Part shown: piece after piece, positions 35,321-43,918 of the stretch | Layout: every line of letters begins with the position of its first letter | How positions within the stretch are numbered: the first letter of the stretch is position 1 | Source: Gammaproteobacteria bacterium | GTDB lineage: Bacteria; Pseudomonadota; Gammaproteobacteria; Pseudomonadales; Cellvibrionaceae | NCBI GenBank assembly: GCA_004173475.1 | Contig: SEBU01000001.1 | Location: 992,001-1,056,000, forward strand | DNA length: 64,000 nt | Direction: 5' to 3' | Program-made: the position numbers and the translations under genes | The notes under the pieces: generated by a model | What the model was told of the DNA's origin: nothing | The model's input: the letters and a program-made list of their open reading frames with translations, nothing else | The model's database searches: none

Positions 35321-37192
35321 TTACTCGCTTTCCCAAGGGTGATCACTGGCATCCCAGCGGCGCTTTTCGAAATAAAATTTATTGATGCCGGCGATAATCG
35401 GCCCTAATACCAGCACCCAAAAAATTAACCAAAAATTTTTAGAACTCCCTTCACCGTGGGCGGCCTGAATTCTAACCCTGACATCAGGTCGCTGTCCGGC
35501 TGCGGTTTCTCCGCTTACTTCTAATACATAGGTGCCGCCCAGTACATTACTGAGGGTCGCGCTATCACTTGGACCGCCTTCGCTCCAGGCGCCGTCGCTG
35601 TCGTAGCCGGAATAATAGGAAACTTCGCGATTCATGATTCGCGTTTCGCCGCTCTCCTGATTCGTTAATCGATATTCCAATCCCACCCAATTGTTACGCA
35701 CATCAGTGTTCGCATAAACTCTGAAGAAACTGTGAGGCGCTTTCAAAACAAAAGGTTCACTTACCAATTCAGATGTGTTGGCGGTACTGGGCATCGCCAT
35801 TTCGTTTAATGTGATAGTTTGTATCTTCGGGTGAACAAATATGTCCACCAACATTACAAGCACCACAGCAACTACAAATGCAGCAACATAATTCAAAATC
35901 GATGGCGAGGGCTGATTAATACCTACGCCTCTGCGAACAGATTTTTTACTGCTGAAGGCCGCCGCGATCTCTGAACCGTCAATATATGTTCCTTGACTCC
36001 ATACAATTTCTTTTTTACTTTTTTCGCGAGACATAACATGGGGCGGGCAGATGTAGTCACTGCAATCTGCACTATCACCTCGTTTTACTTGCCAGTAAAA
36101 TTCCCCCAGTACCGCAACAACAGAGGATCTATAATCTGCAAAGTGTTTAAAGGTATGTGACTTATAAGAAATTTTTGTCGTAACAAGAGATGGTGCTGGC
36201 ACGGTACGAACAAACGACCAATGCCCTTGTGAACACACCAACCAACGCACACCTTCCGTGGGGTTGTAGAGTAAGTACTCCTCCCACATATCGCCCCCAC
36301 CCGAAAGACGTAAAAAACCAATTACCTCGTAGCTACGTCCGTGTAAAATTCCTGTACTTCCCAAGGGAATATCCAATTGCAATTTAGCGGTAGTTTGGCT
36401 GTAAGCAGTAACTAACTTTCCACCTGCAGAAATATTATTAGCTACACCGCAGGAACTACACGCAACAAATAATGATTCTGGATTGCGTAAATTCACTGCG
36501 TTGCCACAACCGCTGCAACGTAGCGCTTCAGTTATTTTTTTCTCGATGGGTTTACCGTCACGCGGTTCAAACTCCAACTCGCTAAGACTGATTGTTTTAC
36601 CAATATAAAGTGTTGGTAAATCGTCACTGTAATCCAAACTAGCAAAACTACCGTCCGCACCGGTGAGATCAACTAAATGCGCAGATTCGCCTGGAGTCGC
36701 GACAAACGGGATTTCACCTTGAGTTGCAATACATCGAGCATTTTCAATATTGCTTACGGTGTAATAATTTCCCTCAAGCAATATCTCCTTACCTAAACTC
36801 AAATTCTTAAATTCGGGTAATGGATCTGAGCTAGCGCTAGGTACTGTGAGATAAAAAGATCCAGAGCCTTCACCTAACCATCGCGTGCGTTGATTAGCAA
36901 ATTGCAATAGCCATTCGTTCCAGACGCCCTCATCAAATTGCTGTTGCAACCTGCCAATGACCGTGAAATTAAATGTTTTATATTTTCCATGCAGACCGAC
37001 GTAAAACGGCGAGAGATCATCGGCAAGTGCAGCCATTTCGCCAATAGAATCCCAGGTCATATCTGTGCGCACGAGAGTACTGCGACAAAAAGGGCAGATC
37101 GTTTGCACGCTCGCGCGGCTGAAGATAGGAACCTGTGCACCACATGATGCACAGGATGTATTGCGCACTGGTTGATTAACGTCCGTTACCAT
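35321..37192 (-). CDS. DUF4178 membrane protein with two zinc ribbons
   Basis: A 623-residue protein. It opens with a zinc ribbon (CASCG ... CPFC, residues about 14-37), then a first DUF4178 beta-rich domain (about 60-180), a second ribbon (CSGCG ... CSSC, about 222-243), a second DUF4178 copy (about 280-400), a membrane helix (YVAAFVVAVVLVMLVDIFV, near 430), an extracytoplasmic beta domain and a final helix (FWLIFWVLVLGPIIAGI). DUF4178 proteins are regularly encoded beside SPFH, DUF350 and aminopropyltransferase genes. Function is unknown; a membrane-tethered binding or scaffold role is inference. Confidence 0.8.
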   Translation of the reverse strand: MVTDVNQPVRNTSCASCGAQVPIFSRASVQTICPFCRSTLVRTDMTWDSIGEMAALADDLSPFYVGLHGKYKTFNFTVIGRLQQQFDEGVWNEWLLQFANQRTRWLGEGSGSFYLTVPSASSDPLPEFKNLSLGKEILLEGNYYTVSNIENARCIATQGEIPFVATPGESAHLVDLTGADGSFASLDYSDDLPTLYIGKTISLSELEFEPRDGKPIEKKITEALRCSGCGNAVNLRNPESLFVACSSCGVANNISAGGKLVTAYSQTTAKLQLDIPLGSTGILHGRSYEVIGFLRLSGGGDMWEEYLLYNPTEGVRWLVCSQGHWSFVRTVPAPSLVTTKISYKSHTFKHFADYRSSVVAVLGEFYWQVKRGDSADCSDYICPPHVMSREKSKKEIVWSQGTYIDGSEIAAAFSSKKSVRRGVGINQPSPSILNYVAAFVVAVVLVMLVDIFVHPKIQTITLNEMAMPSTANTSELVSEPFVLKAPHSFFRVYANTDVRNNWVGLEYRLTNQESGETRIMNREVSYYSGYDSDGAWSEGGPSDSATLSNVLGGTYVLEVSGETAAGQRPDVRVRIQAAHGEGSSKNFWLIFWVLVLGPIIAGINKFYFEKRRWDASDHPWESE

Positions 37193-37244
37193 AAGTAGAC
37201 TTATTATTCCGTATAATTTTTTATGAAATTATTTTTATTTCCGC

Positions 37245-38255
37245 TTAAAGCTTACCTAAAATATCCGCTTTTTTGGCTGCAAATTCGGCTTCGCTGATTA
37301 CACCTTTGGTCATCAATCCATGTAACTTTTCCAGCGTTTGCAATGGATCTTCATCAACTTGAGCTTGTGCTGGGGCGGCTGGCGAGTTTGTTGCTGCCGT
37401 GCCACTCAGCGCCCCCATCATATTTTGCGCCATAGCCAAGCCGGCGCCCAAGCCTGCACCGGCGCCCGCCACACCACCTTCATTTGCGGCTGCTATCGGA
37501 ATACTTTGCGCAACTTGGTATTGCGTGAGATTTTGCAAATTTCCAGCGATGTTCATTCCTATGCGCTGATCGAGAACTTTCTGCAACTCTTCCGGCAATG
37601 AAAGATTTTGCAAAATAAATTCTTCAAGCTGCAAACCTATTTTTTGAAACGCTTGTTGCAAACGCTCCTGTAAACCTTTTGCAAGAATATCCTGATGTGC
37701 TGCCAAGTCTATAAACGCAATTTTGCTGTTGGCAATATGGTCGCTCATGGTCGCGACCACCAGGCTCAGCAATTGGCCATCCAATTCGTGCACGCTGTAA
37801 GACGCACGGGTGCCCGAAATTTCGCGATAAAAAATAACCGGATCTTGAACACGATAGGTATAAACGCCAAACGCTCGCAAACGCACGACACCGAATTCAG
37901 CATCGCGCAATGTAATAGGGTTACTGGTACCCCACTGGCGATTAATTTGTTGTGTGGTGTTAAAAAAATAGACGTCTGACTTAAAGGGAGAATCAAATAA
38001 CTTATCCCAGTTTTTGAGGTTCGTCAGAATAGGTAGAGTCTGGGTATTTAATGTATAGGTACCCGCTCTGAACTGATCAGCAACCTGCCCCTCATTAACA
38101 AAGAGCGCAACCTGGGTATCACGCACCACAAGTTGCGCACCATTTTGAATTTCAAAATCCTGCATGGGGAAACGGTAAGCTAGCAAACCTTGGGAATCGT
38201 CAGTCCAGTGAATAACATCAATAAACTGCTTCTTAATAAAATCGAAAAGACTCAT
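37245..38255 (-). CDS. SPFH-domain protein with C-terminal SHOCT motif (YdjI/virion-core-like)
   Basis: A 336-residue soluble or membrane-associated protein. The SPFH/band-7-like core covers about residues 20-240 (VVRLRAFGVYTYRVQDPVIF, then GTRASYSVHELDGQL), followed by an Ala/Gly-rich hinge (AGAGAGLGAGLAMAQNMMG) and a SHOCT motif at the end (LEKLHGLMTKGVISEAEFAA). Databases often label this group 'virion core protein', but nothing here is phage. GAAAGGAG precedes the ATG. SPFH proteins form membrane-bound oligomeric platforms; here probably for the cassette's membrane enzymes (inference). Confidence 0.82.
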   Translation of the reverse strand: MSLFDFIKKQFIDVIHWTDDSQGLLAYRFPMQDFEIQNGAQLVVRDTQVALFVNEGQVADQFRAGTYTLNTQTLPILTNLKNWDKLFDSPFKSDVYFFNTTQQINRQWGTSNPITLRDAEFGVVRLRAFGVYTYRVQDPVIFYREISGTRASYSVHELDGQLLSLVVATMSDHIANSKIAFIDLAAHQDILAKGLQERLQQAFQKIGLQLEEFILQNLSLPEELQKVLDQRIGMNIAGNLQNLTQYQVAQSIPIAAANEGGVAGAGAGLGAGLAMAQNMMGALSGTAATNSPAAPAQAQVDEDPLQTLEKLHGLMTKGVISEAEFAAKKADILGKL

Positions 38256-38308
38256 TTTTTTCTCCTTTCATCCAATGACTAAAAATTTGCTAAAAATACT
38301 ATTGATGT

Positions 38309-38710
38309 TTAAAACACAGTTCCCGATTTTTTCGACTCGCGCTCAACTGGAATTCCACGCTTGCACTCGGTCACATCAACTTGTTGCGCCTGGAAAAAAT
38401 TATTTAAGGTTTCAAGGGCAAGATAGGGATTGCTTGAACCGCACATAAAAATATCCACCGCCACATAATCAATTTCAGGCCAGGTGTGAATACTCATATG
38501 TGACTCGGCCAAAATAGCAACGCCAGTTACGCCAGCTCCTTCACCAAAACTATGCAATTGAATATTTAGCAAGGTTGCACCGCATGCTAAAACCGCTTCT
38601 TTAAAAGCCTGCTCAATCGCAGAAACATCACGCAGCTTATCAATATGTTGATCCTGAGCGATCTTCCAATAATCTACTAACAAATGCGTACCGGGGGCGA
38701 ATTGTTCCAT
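38309..38710 (-). CDS. speD: S-adenosylmethionine decarboxylase proenzyme
   Basis: A 133-residue class 1B (SpeH-type) AdoMet decarboxylase. The self-cleavage site is Glu69-Ser70 in LAESHMSIHTWPE, where Ser70 becomes the pyruvoyl group; the FGEGAGVTGVA and VDIFMCG segments are family-typical. The product, decarboxylated AdoMet, is the aminopropyl donor for the membrane aminopropyltransferase downstream. It heads the minus-strand cassette and is divergent from the BlaI-type repressor gene. Confidence 0.93.
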   Translation of the reverse strand: MEQFAPGTHLLVDYWKIAQDQHIDKLRDVSAIEQAFKEAVLACGATLLNIQLHSFGEGAGVTGVAILAESHMSIHTWPEIDYVAVDIFMCGSSNPYLALETLNNFFQAQQVDVTECKRGIPVERESKKSGTVF

Positions 38711-38920
38711 ATGTCCAGTCTAGTTCCGAAGAATTTTTTCGCAATTCTACCTGAGAAGCTAACTATGAAAACGGTAAATCTTTCGGGGTTATACCGCTTG
38801 TCGCACATAGCCTGAGCGAAGAAAACATCGGATCAGAAAAGTTCCAAAAGTACGCTCTTGTTAAATTTTCTAAAAATGAACTATCAATTACCAAGTTCTT
38901 TAGGACACTTGCAAACCTCA

Positions 38921-38960
38921 GATTACAAGTGTAATCTAAATATTGATTACACTTGTAAGC
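38921..38960. promoter_or_regulatory. Twin BlaI/MecI-type operators
   Basis: GATTACAAGTGTAATC (38921-38936) is a perfect dyad and GATTACACTTGTAAGC (38945-38960) a near-perfect one. Both hold the TACA-N2-TGTA core bound by BlaI/MecI/CopY-family repressors, 24 bases apart and directly upstream of the blaI-like gene. A possible -35 (TTGCAA, 38909-38914) lies just before, so a bound repressor would cover the promoter. Confidence 0.8.
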
Positions 38961-38992
38961 CAGTCCTGATAGTTAAACCTGAGGAGGATTAG

Positions 38993-39379
38993 ATGACGCC
39001 AGATATACAACTTTCAGACAGTGAATGGGAATTAATGAAAGTACTGTGGGAGCTTTCACCGGCCTCGGTCAACGACATTGCAGCGCAGGCTCAGCAAGTC
39101 ACGCAATGGCACCCAAAAACTGTTCGCACCATGCTAATACGCTTACATAAAAAGGGAATTGTCAGTTATGTCGTCCACGATGGAGTGCAGCATTATCAGC
39201 CGCTCTTTAGCCGTGAAGAATGCGAATCTCAAGCTACTCAATCGTTTTTGCAACGTGTATTCGACGGTGCGCTAACGCCAATGGTTGCTCATTTCTCGCG
39301 TAAGCAAAAACTCACACCTGAAGAAAAAGCCGCGTTATTAAAATTATTGGATGATGATTCGGAAAGGAGCAACAAGTAA
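38993..39379 (+). CDS. blaI: BlaI/MecI/CopY-family transcriptional repressor
   Basis: A 128-residue winged-helix repressor (LSDSEWELMKVLWELSPASV, then HPKTVRTMLIRLHKKGIVSY) with a C-terminal dimerisation helix. In the bla system the M56 protease BlaR1 cleaves the repressor to induce its targets. A strong ribosome-binding site, GAGGAGG, precedes the ATG. The stop overlaps the start of the M56 gene (TAATG), so the two are translationally coupled. The twin operators upstream imply autoregulation. No beta-lactamase gene is seen nearby. Confidence 0.9.
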   Translation: MTPDIQLSDSEWELMKVLWELSPASVNDIAAQAQQVTQWHPKTVRTMLIRLHKKGIVSYVVHDGVQHYQPLFSREECESQATQSFLQRVFDGALTPMVAHFSRKQKLTPEEKAALLKLLDDDSERSNK

Positions 39380-41046
39380 TGCTGTCAGCGGAAATTTCAA
39401 CCACATTAGCAGACTTTGCGCAGTGGCTTATCCTGGTTTCACTAAAAACACTTCCACTCATCATATTAGTACTTCTACTGCAGCGTATTTTTCGAAAATT
39501 TTTATCTGCATCGGCAAACTATTTGTTGTGGCTACCTGTGATGATAAGTTTGTGTGTTCCATTTGGCTGGCAGCTTCACGTAATGCCGATTATGGCTAGT
39601 GTACAAACTCCGGCCACGATAATTGCCAATGTTCCTGTTATTAGAAACCTTAGCGCCGTACCAGCAAATGAAGATTTTTTACCACAAAATAAAAGTGTTT
39701 TTGAAAACGATATTACAAGCAGTGCATTTATTGATATAAAAAATAAGATCAGTCCAAAAAGGTTTAGCTTAACTAATAATATATTTTATATTTTTTCAAT
39801 TTTTTGGCTTTTAGGTACAAGTGTCTTTTTAATCTTAATTACTACCAGAACCTTCCAATTTCGTCGCATTAAAAAGAACGCTACTTCAATTCATGGCGAG
39901 ATATTCGAACTATTAAATGCTTGCAAAAAGGAGATGGGTCTCAATAAATCTATTCAATTATTGAGCACCGACGCGATACAAAGCCCCGTCACCGTAGGAT
40001 GGATAAACCCCTCAATAATTCTACCCAAGAATTTAACGCACCGAGCTGCACCAACCAAACTTAAACACGTATTGCTACACGAAGTTGGGCATATAAAAAG
40101 GCACGATATTTTTTTCAATTGGATTATTTGCCTGGTAAATATACTGCACTGGTTTAACCCTATAGTTTGGCTTGCTTGCAGAAACATGAGAAAAGATATG
40201 GAAATGGCGTGTGATGCGTTAGTTCTTAGCCGCCTTGATAGAGCCCAGCGCAAAAGTTACGGAGAAACACTTATAGAAATTAGCGAAATACCGCGGGTAT
40301 CACCCAGAGTACAAACTACGCTGGGTATGTTTGAAAATCACAATGAACTTAAACAACGTTTACATATGATTAAGGATTTCACGACTATGAATATAAAAAA
40401 TTCAATCTTTTTTACTGTTATTTTAACAGCAACAGCAATCACGTCTTTAGCACAACCCAACTCAGAAGCAAATGATAAAACTACAAGCGCCCCGCCTGCA
40501 AAAGTGAGTGATGCAAGCCCAGAAGATATCGGACTCAGAGATTTTGCGAAATTCGCTGAGAAAGAACTAAAAATGAAAGTGTTAGTTGGTCAGAATTACG
40601 CTAAAAATTCCGTCCAAGTCAACATGGGCGAACCTCTGGATTACGGGAAGTTTTTAACTCAACTAAAAATTAATGAATTCACTGCGTATAAATCAAAGGA
40701 TTACATTCAAATTATACCGCTACGTGATGCACGCAGTTTTTCTATTCCAGTGGTAGAAAAAGGTAAAGCATATTTTGAAGATGAGGTAGTTACAGATTAT
40801 CTGACTACGGATAAATCTTGTGCCGCTCAGGTTCTCGCAGTTGTAAGACCGCTTGTGCCGCAGTACGCACACCTTTCAAGTGACAATAGACATACGCTGA
40901 TTATTATCGATACCTTCGGAAATATTCAGCGTATCAGAAGCGCAATCAAAACTTTAGAAGTAAATCTGGATGCACCGGTGGATTGTGAAAATATCGTACC
41001 CCCGCCGTTTCGGCCAAATCCGGCCAAGCAAGCAGAAAATAAATAA
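39379..41046 (+). CDS. BlaR1-like M56 metalloprotease with secretin N0/N1-like C-terminal domain
   Basis: A 555-residue protein. N-terminal membrane helices and the M56 protease domain carry the zinc motif H234-E-V-G-H238 (LLHEVGHIKRHD) and DMEMACDALVL. A membrane segment follows near 342-358. The extracytoplasmic end lacks the penicillin-binding domain of BlaR1. Instead, residues about 384-450 (NEFTAYKSKDYIQIIPLRDA) and 465-530 (LAVVRPLVPQYAHLSSDNRH, then TLIIIDTFGNIQRIRSAIKT) resemble the N0 and N1 domains of GspD-type secretins. It probably cleaves the partner BlaI repressor in response to an unknown envelope signal. The gene is notably AT-rich. Confidence 0.85.
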   Translation: MLSAEISTTLADFAQWLILVSLKTLPLIILVLLLQRIFRKFLSASANYLLWLPVMISLCVPFGWQLHVMPIMASVQTPATIIANVPVIRNLSAVPANEDFLPQNKSVFENDITSSAFIDIKNKISPKRFSLTNNIFYIFSIFWLLGTSVFLILITTRTFQFRRIKKNATSIHGEIFELLNACKKEMGLNKSIQLLSTDAIQSPVTVGWINPSIILPKNLTHRAAPTKLKHVLLHEVGHIKRHDIFFNWIICLVNILHWFNPIVWLACRNMRKDMEMACDALVLSRLDRAQRKSYGETLIEISEIPRVSPRVQTTLGMFENHNELKQRLHMIKDFTTMNIKNSIFFTVILTATAITSLAQPNSEANDKTTSAPPAKVSDASPEDIGLRDFAKFAEKELKMKVLVGQNYAKNSVQVNMGEPLDYGKFLTQLKINEFTAYKSKDYIQIIPLRDARSFSIPVVEKGKAYFEDEVVTDYLTTDKSCAAQVLAVVRPLVPQYAHLSSDNRHTLIIIDTFGNIQRIRSAIKTLEVNLDAPVDCENIVPPPFRPNPAKQAENK

Positions 41047-41053
41047 ATCGCTT

Positions 41054-41083
41054 AAAAGGGCTGAAATTCATGCCCTTTTTTTA
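41054..41083. terminator. Rho-independent terminator after the M56 gene
   Basis: AAAAGGGC and GCCCTTTT form the stem, extended by a partly paired TGAAATTCAT loop, and a T-rich run follows. Confidence 0.85.
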
Positions 41084-41112
41084 TTCTTACTCGTTCAAAC
41101 GAGATCTACTCA

Positions 41113-41592
41113 GTGAAAATTAAGCGGGTGATTCACAACGAAACTTATTATTTGCCGCTAGAACCGGTTAAAGGGGAGTTATTATCTGTTGAGGTAGCTA
41201 GCCGCCCGTATATGGGCGCGATTGACCCATCCCCGGAATATTATTTAGAACTAAAAGTTAAGTTTTTTTACTCTGGCCGAGAATATATCTGTAGTCAATC
41301 GCCGTACCAACATGAAGGAGTTAGAAACGCCAGCGACGTGGCAGAGGGACTGCGTAAGGTGATTTTGACTGGCGCGGAGATAACTGTGTATTTTGATCCG
41401 AATTCCAATGGAAATTTTAAAGATGCAATTGCAGTTGTTGGAAAATTTTATTCTTGGGATGATTTCATCTCGTGGTACACAGACATACCCGCTAAAGACG
41501 AGAAGCACAACTTGAAGCTAACAGATGCTTCTTTTTTTGTATTTATTGCTACCATTCTTATGGCGAGTTTATTTTTGATTTTAAAGCATTGA
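41113..41592 (+). CDS. DUF3592-like single-pass membrane protein
   Basis: A 159-residue protein with a GTG start (weak GAGAT upstream). A beta-rich soluble part (LELKVKFFYSGREYICSQSP, then GAEITVYFDPNSNG) recalls DUF3592, where Y/F-x-D-P-x-N follows a strand, and one C-terminal membrane helix (FFVFIATILMASLFLILKH) ends the protein. It lies between two terminators, so it is probably transcribed alone. Function unknown. Confidence 0.5.
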   Translation: MKIKRVIHNETYYLPLEPVKGELLSVEVASRPYMGAIDPSPEYYLELKVKFFYSGREYICSQSPYQHEGVRNASDVAEGLRKVILTGAEITVYFDPNSNGNFKDAIAVVGKFYSWDDFISWYTDIPAKDEKHNLKLTDASFFVFIATILMASLFLILKH

Positions 41593-41661
41593 TTTTTATT
41601 TGACGAACGCACAAAAATAAAAAGTCCTCGACAACAGACGTAAACTTATCGCCAGCGCAAC

Positions 41662-41690
41662 AAAAAAGGCACTTACGTGTGCCTTTTTGT
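41662..41690. terminator. Bidirectional terminator between the DUF3592-like gene and acs
   Basis: AAAAAGGCAC and GTGCCTTTTT form a 10-bp stem around TTACGT, with A and T tracts suited to both strands. It serves the convergent acs gene as well. Confidence 0.88.
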
Positions 41691-41715
41691 TAACAACTTA
41701 TTACTGGATCGCAGA

Positions 41716-43653
41716 TTATTTATTCGCACGATTATCAATTAATTGGGTTACTACGGATGGATCTGCAAGCGTTGAGGTATCACCTAGCGAGTCAATTTCA
41801 TTCGCGGCGATTTTACGCAGAATGCGGCGCATGATTTTGCCGGAGCGAGTTTTTGGTAAGCCGGGAGCCCATTGAATAATATCTGGGCGCGCGATTGCGC
41901 CAATTTCTTTTACTACCAAACTCAACAGTTCTTTTTTCAACTCATCGCTTGGCTCGTCGCCGCTCATTAAAGTCACGTAAGCGTAAATGCCCTGACCTTT
42001 AATATCATGTGGGTAACCGACTACCGCAGCTTCGGCAACTTTTTCATGTAGCACCAAGGCTGATTCCACTTCGGCGGTACCCATGCGGTGGCCGGATACG
42101 TTAAGTACATCGTCTACGCGACCGGTAATCCAGTAATAACCATCTTGATCGCGACGTGCACCGTCGCCGGTAAAATAATAGCCGGGGTAAGTGCTGTAGT
42201 AGGTGTCGATACAGCGTTGATGATCGCCATAGACACTGCGGATTTGGCTCGGCCATGCCGCTTTGATAACAAGATTGCCCTCGCCTGCGCCTTGAACTTC
42301 TTTGCCTTCTGCGTCCAACAATGCGGGTTGAACACCAAAGAACGGAAGCGTTGCGGAACCAGGTTTTAAATCTATGGCTCCGGGTAATGGCGTGAGCATG
42401 TGTGCGCCGGTTTCGGTTTGCCACCAGGTATCCACAATCGGGCAATTACTATTGCCGATAACGCGGTAATACCATTCCCACGCCTCTGGATTAATCGGCT
42501 CACCTACGGTACCCAAAACGCGCAAGCTGGTACGCGCCGTTTTCTTAACCCAATCATCGCCAGCACCCATAAGCGCACGAATTGCAGTGGGCGCGGTGTA
42601 GAAAATATTAACTTGATGCTTATCGATGACTTGCCAAAAACGCGAGGCATCGGGATAAGTAGGAATGCCCTCAAACACCAAAGTCGTTGCGCCGTTAGTG
42701 AGTGGGCCGTAAACAATATAACTGTGGCCGGTCACCCAACCTACATCCGCCGTACACCAGTAAGTATCGCCTTCCTGATAATCGAACACATACTTGTGAG
42801 TCATGGCTGCCTGCAGCAAATAACCTGCGGTGGTGTGCAACACGCCTTTTGGTTTACCCGTGGAGCCGGATGTATAAAGAATGAAAAGCGGATCTTCAGC
42901 ATCCATCACTTCCGGTTCGCATTGCGTTGGCTGCTTGGCGATAAGGTCGTGATACCAGAAATCGCGCGCACCATCCCAACTGATGGAACCGGCGGTGCGA
43001 CGCACAACGATGCAGGTGTGAACATTCGGGCAGTTGGCCAGAGCGGTATCCGTATTCGCTTTAAGCGGCACGCGCTTACCACCGCGCAAACCTTCATCGG
43101 CAGTGATGACCAATTGGCAATCGGCATCCAAAATACGATCTTTTAAGGCTTCAGGAGAAAAACCACCGAAGACAACGGAATGCACAGCACCAACGCGCGC
43201 GCAGGCCAGCATGGCGTAAGTCGCTTCGGGAATCATTGGCATATAAATACAAACGCGATCACCTTTTTTAACACCGCGCGCGCGCAACGCATTAGCTAAC
43301 TGGCAAACCTCATCATGCAATTCCTGGTAGGAAATAAATTGGTCTTCGTCAGGATCATCACCTTCCCAAATAATCGCGACCTGCTCAGCACGAGCCGGTA
43401 AGTGGCGATCAATGCAATTCACACTGACGTTTAACTTTCCATCAATAAACCAGGCGACCTCGCCTTTGCGTAAATCACTTTTGGTTACTTGCGTCCACGG
43501 TGCTTGCCACGTCAGAAATTGTTTAGCCTGTTCTGCCCAAAATGAGTCCGCATCATTAACCGATTGAGCGTACATGGTTTTATAGCGCTCAAGGTCTATT
43601 GCAGCACTGGTTTTAAAACTTTCGGGAACGGGATAAAGATGCACTTCTGACAT
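41716..43653 (-). CDS. acs: Acetyl-CoA synthetase
   Basis: Acs activates acetate to acetyl-CoA through acetyl-AMP and is the high-affinity acetate assimilation enzyme. The 645-residue protein has the AMP-binding motif [20 protein letters not shown], the [19 protein letters not shown] and DTWWQTETG segments, and the acetylation-regulated Lys in [18 protein letters not shown] lies about 8 bases before the ATG. In relatives the CrbS/CrbR system, whose genes lie at the end of this window, activates acs, which fits with actP being here too. Confidence 0.96.
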   Translation of the reverse strand: MSEVHLYPVPESFKTSAAIDLERYKTMYAQSVNDADSFWAEQAKQFLTWQAPWTQVTKSDLRKGEVAWFIDGKLNVSVNCIDRHLPARAEQVAIIWEGDDPDEDQFISYQELHDEVCQLANALRARGVKKGDRVCIYMPMIPEATYAMLACARVGAVHSVVFGGFSPEALKDRILDADCQLVITADEGLRGGKRVPLKANTDTALANCPNVHTCIVVRRTAGSISWDGARDFWYHDLIAKQPTQCEPEVMDAEDPLFILYTSGSTGKPKGVLHTTAGYLLQAAMTHKYVFDYQEGDTYWCTADVGWVTGHSYIVYGPLTNGATTLVFEGIPTYPDASRFWQVIDKHQVNIFYTAPTAIRALMGAGDDWVKKTARTSLRVLGTVGEPINPEAWEWYYRVIGNSNCPIVDTWWQTETGAHMLTPLPGAIDLKPGSATLPFFGVQPALLDAEGKEVQGAGEGNLVIKAAWPSQIRSVYGDHQRCIDTYYSTYPGYYFTGDGARRDQDGYYWITGRVDDVLNVSGHRMGTAEVESALVLHEKVAEAAVVGYPHDIKGQGIYAYVTLMSGDEPSDELKKELLSLVVKEIGAIARPDIIQWAPGLPKTRSGKIMRRILRKIAANEIDSLGDTSTLADPSVVTQLIDNRANK

Positions 43654-43918
43654 GATTTCTACCTGGTTAACTTATTCATTATTAGCGGTTAAAAAACATT
43701 CACGGTTAAAGACGAAAAACGGCATATTTTTCGTGAATCTAAAGCAAGTGATGTAGATTGCAAACAGCCCTCTTGACAGCTGCCTAGCTTACCAGCTCAA
43801 CCCTGAAAAGCTCAATGACAAACACCCCTCTTTACCTTAAGACTTTAGTCGCTGCCTTTACCTTTCTTATTACTTTTTGGCGTAGATTTCGTATCTATTT
43901 TCGGCGTAATTTCCTGGA

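Noticed and set aside
37245-38255. Possible prophage sign, because this family is often labelled virion core protein
   Set aside because: The protein is an SPFH-SHOCT cellular protein and no phage structural, integrase or lysis gene is nearby.
38993-41046. Beta-lactam resistance module
   Set aside because: The repressor/protease pair is present but there is no beta-lactamase gene and the protease lacks a penicillin-binding sensor, so resistance is not supported.
42400-43146. A 248-codon open frame on the + strand inside acs
   Set aside because: It is antisense to a full-length, motif-complete acs gene and encodes no recognisable domain; a shadow of codon bias.
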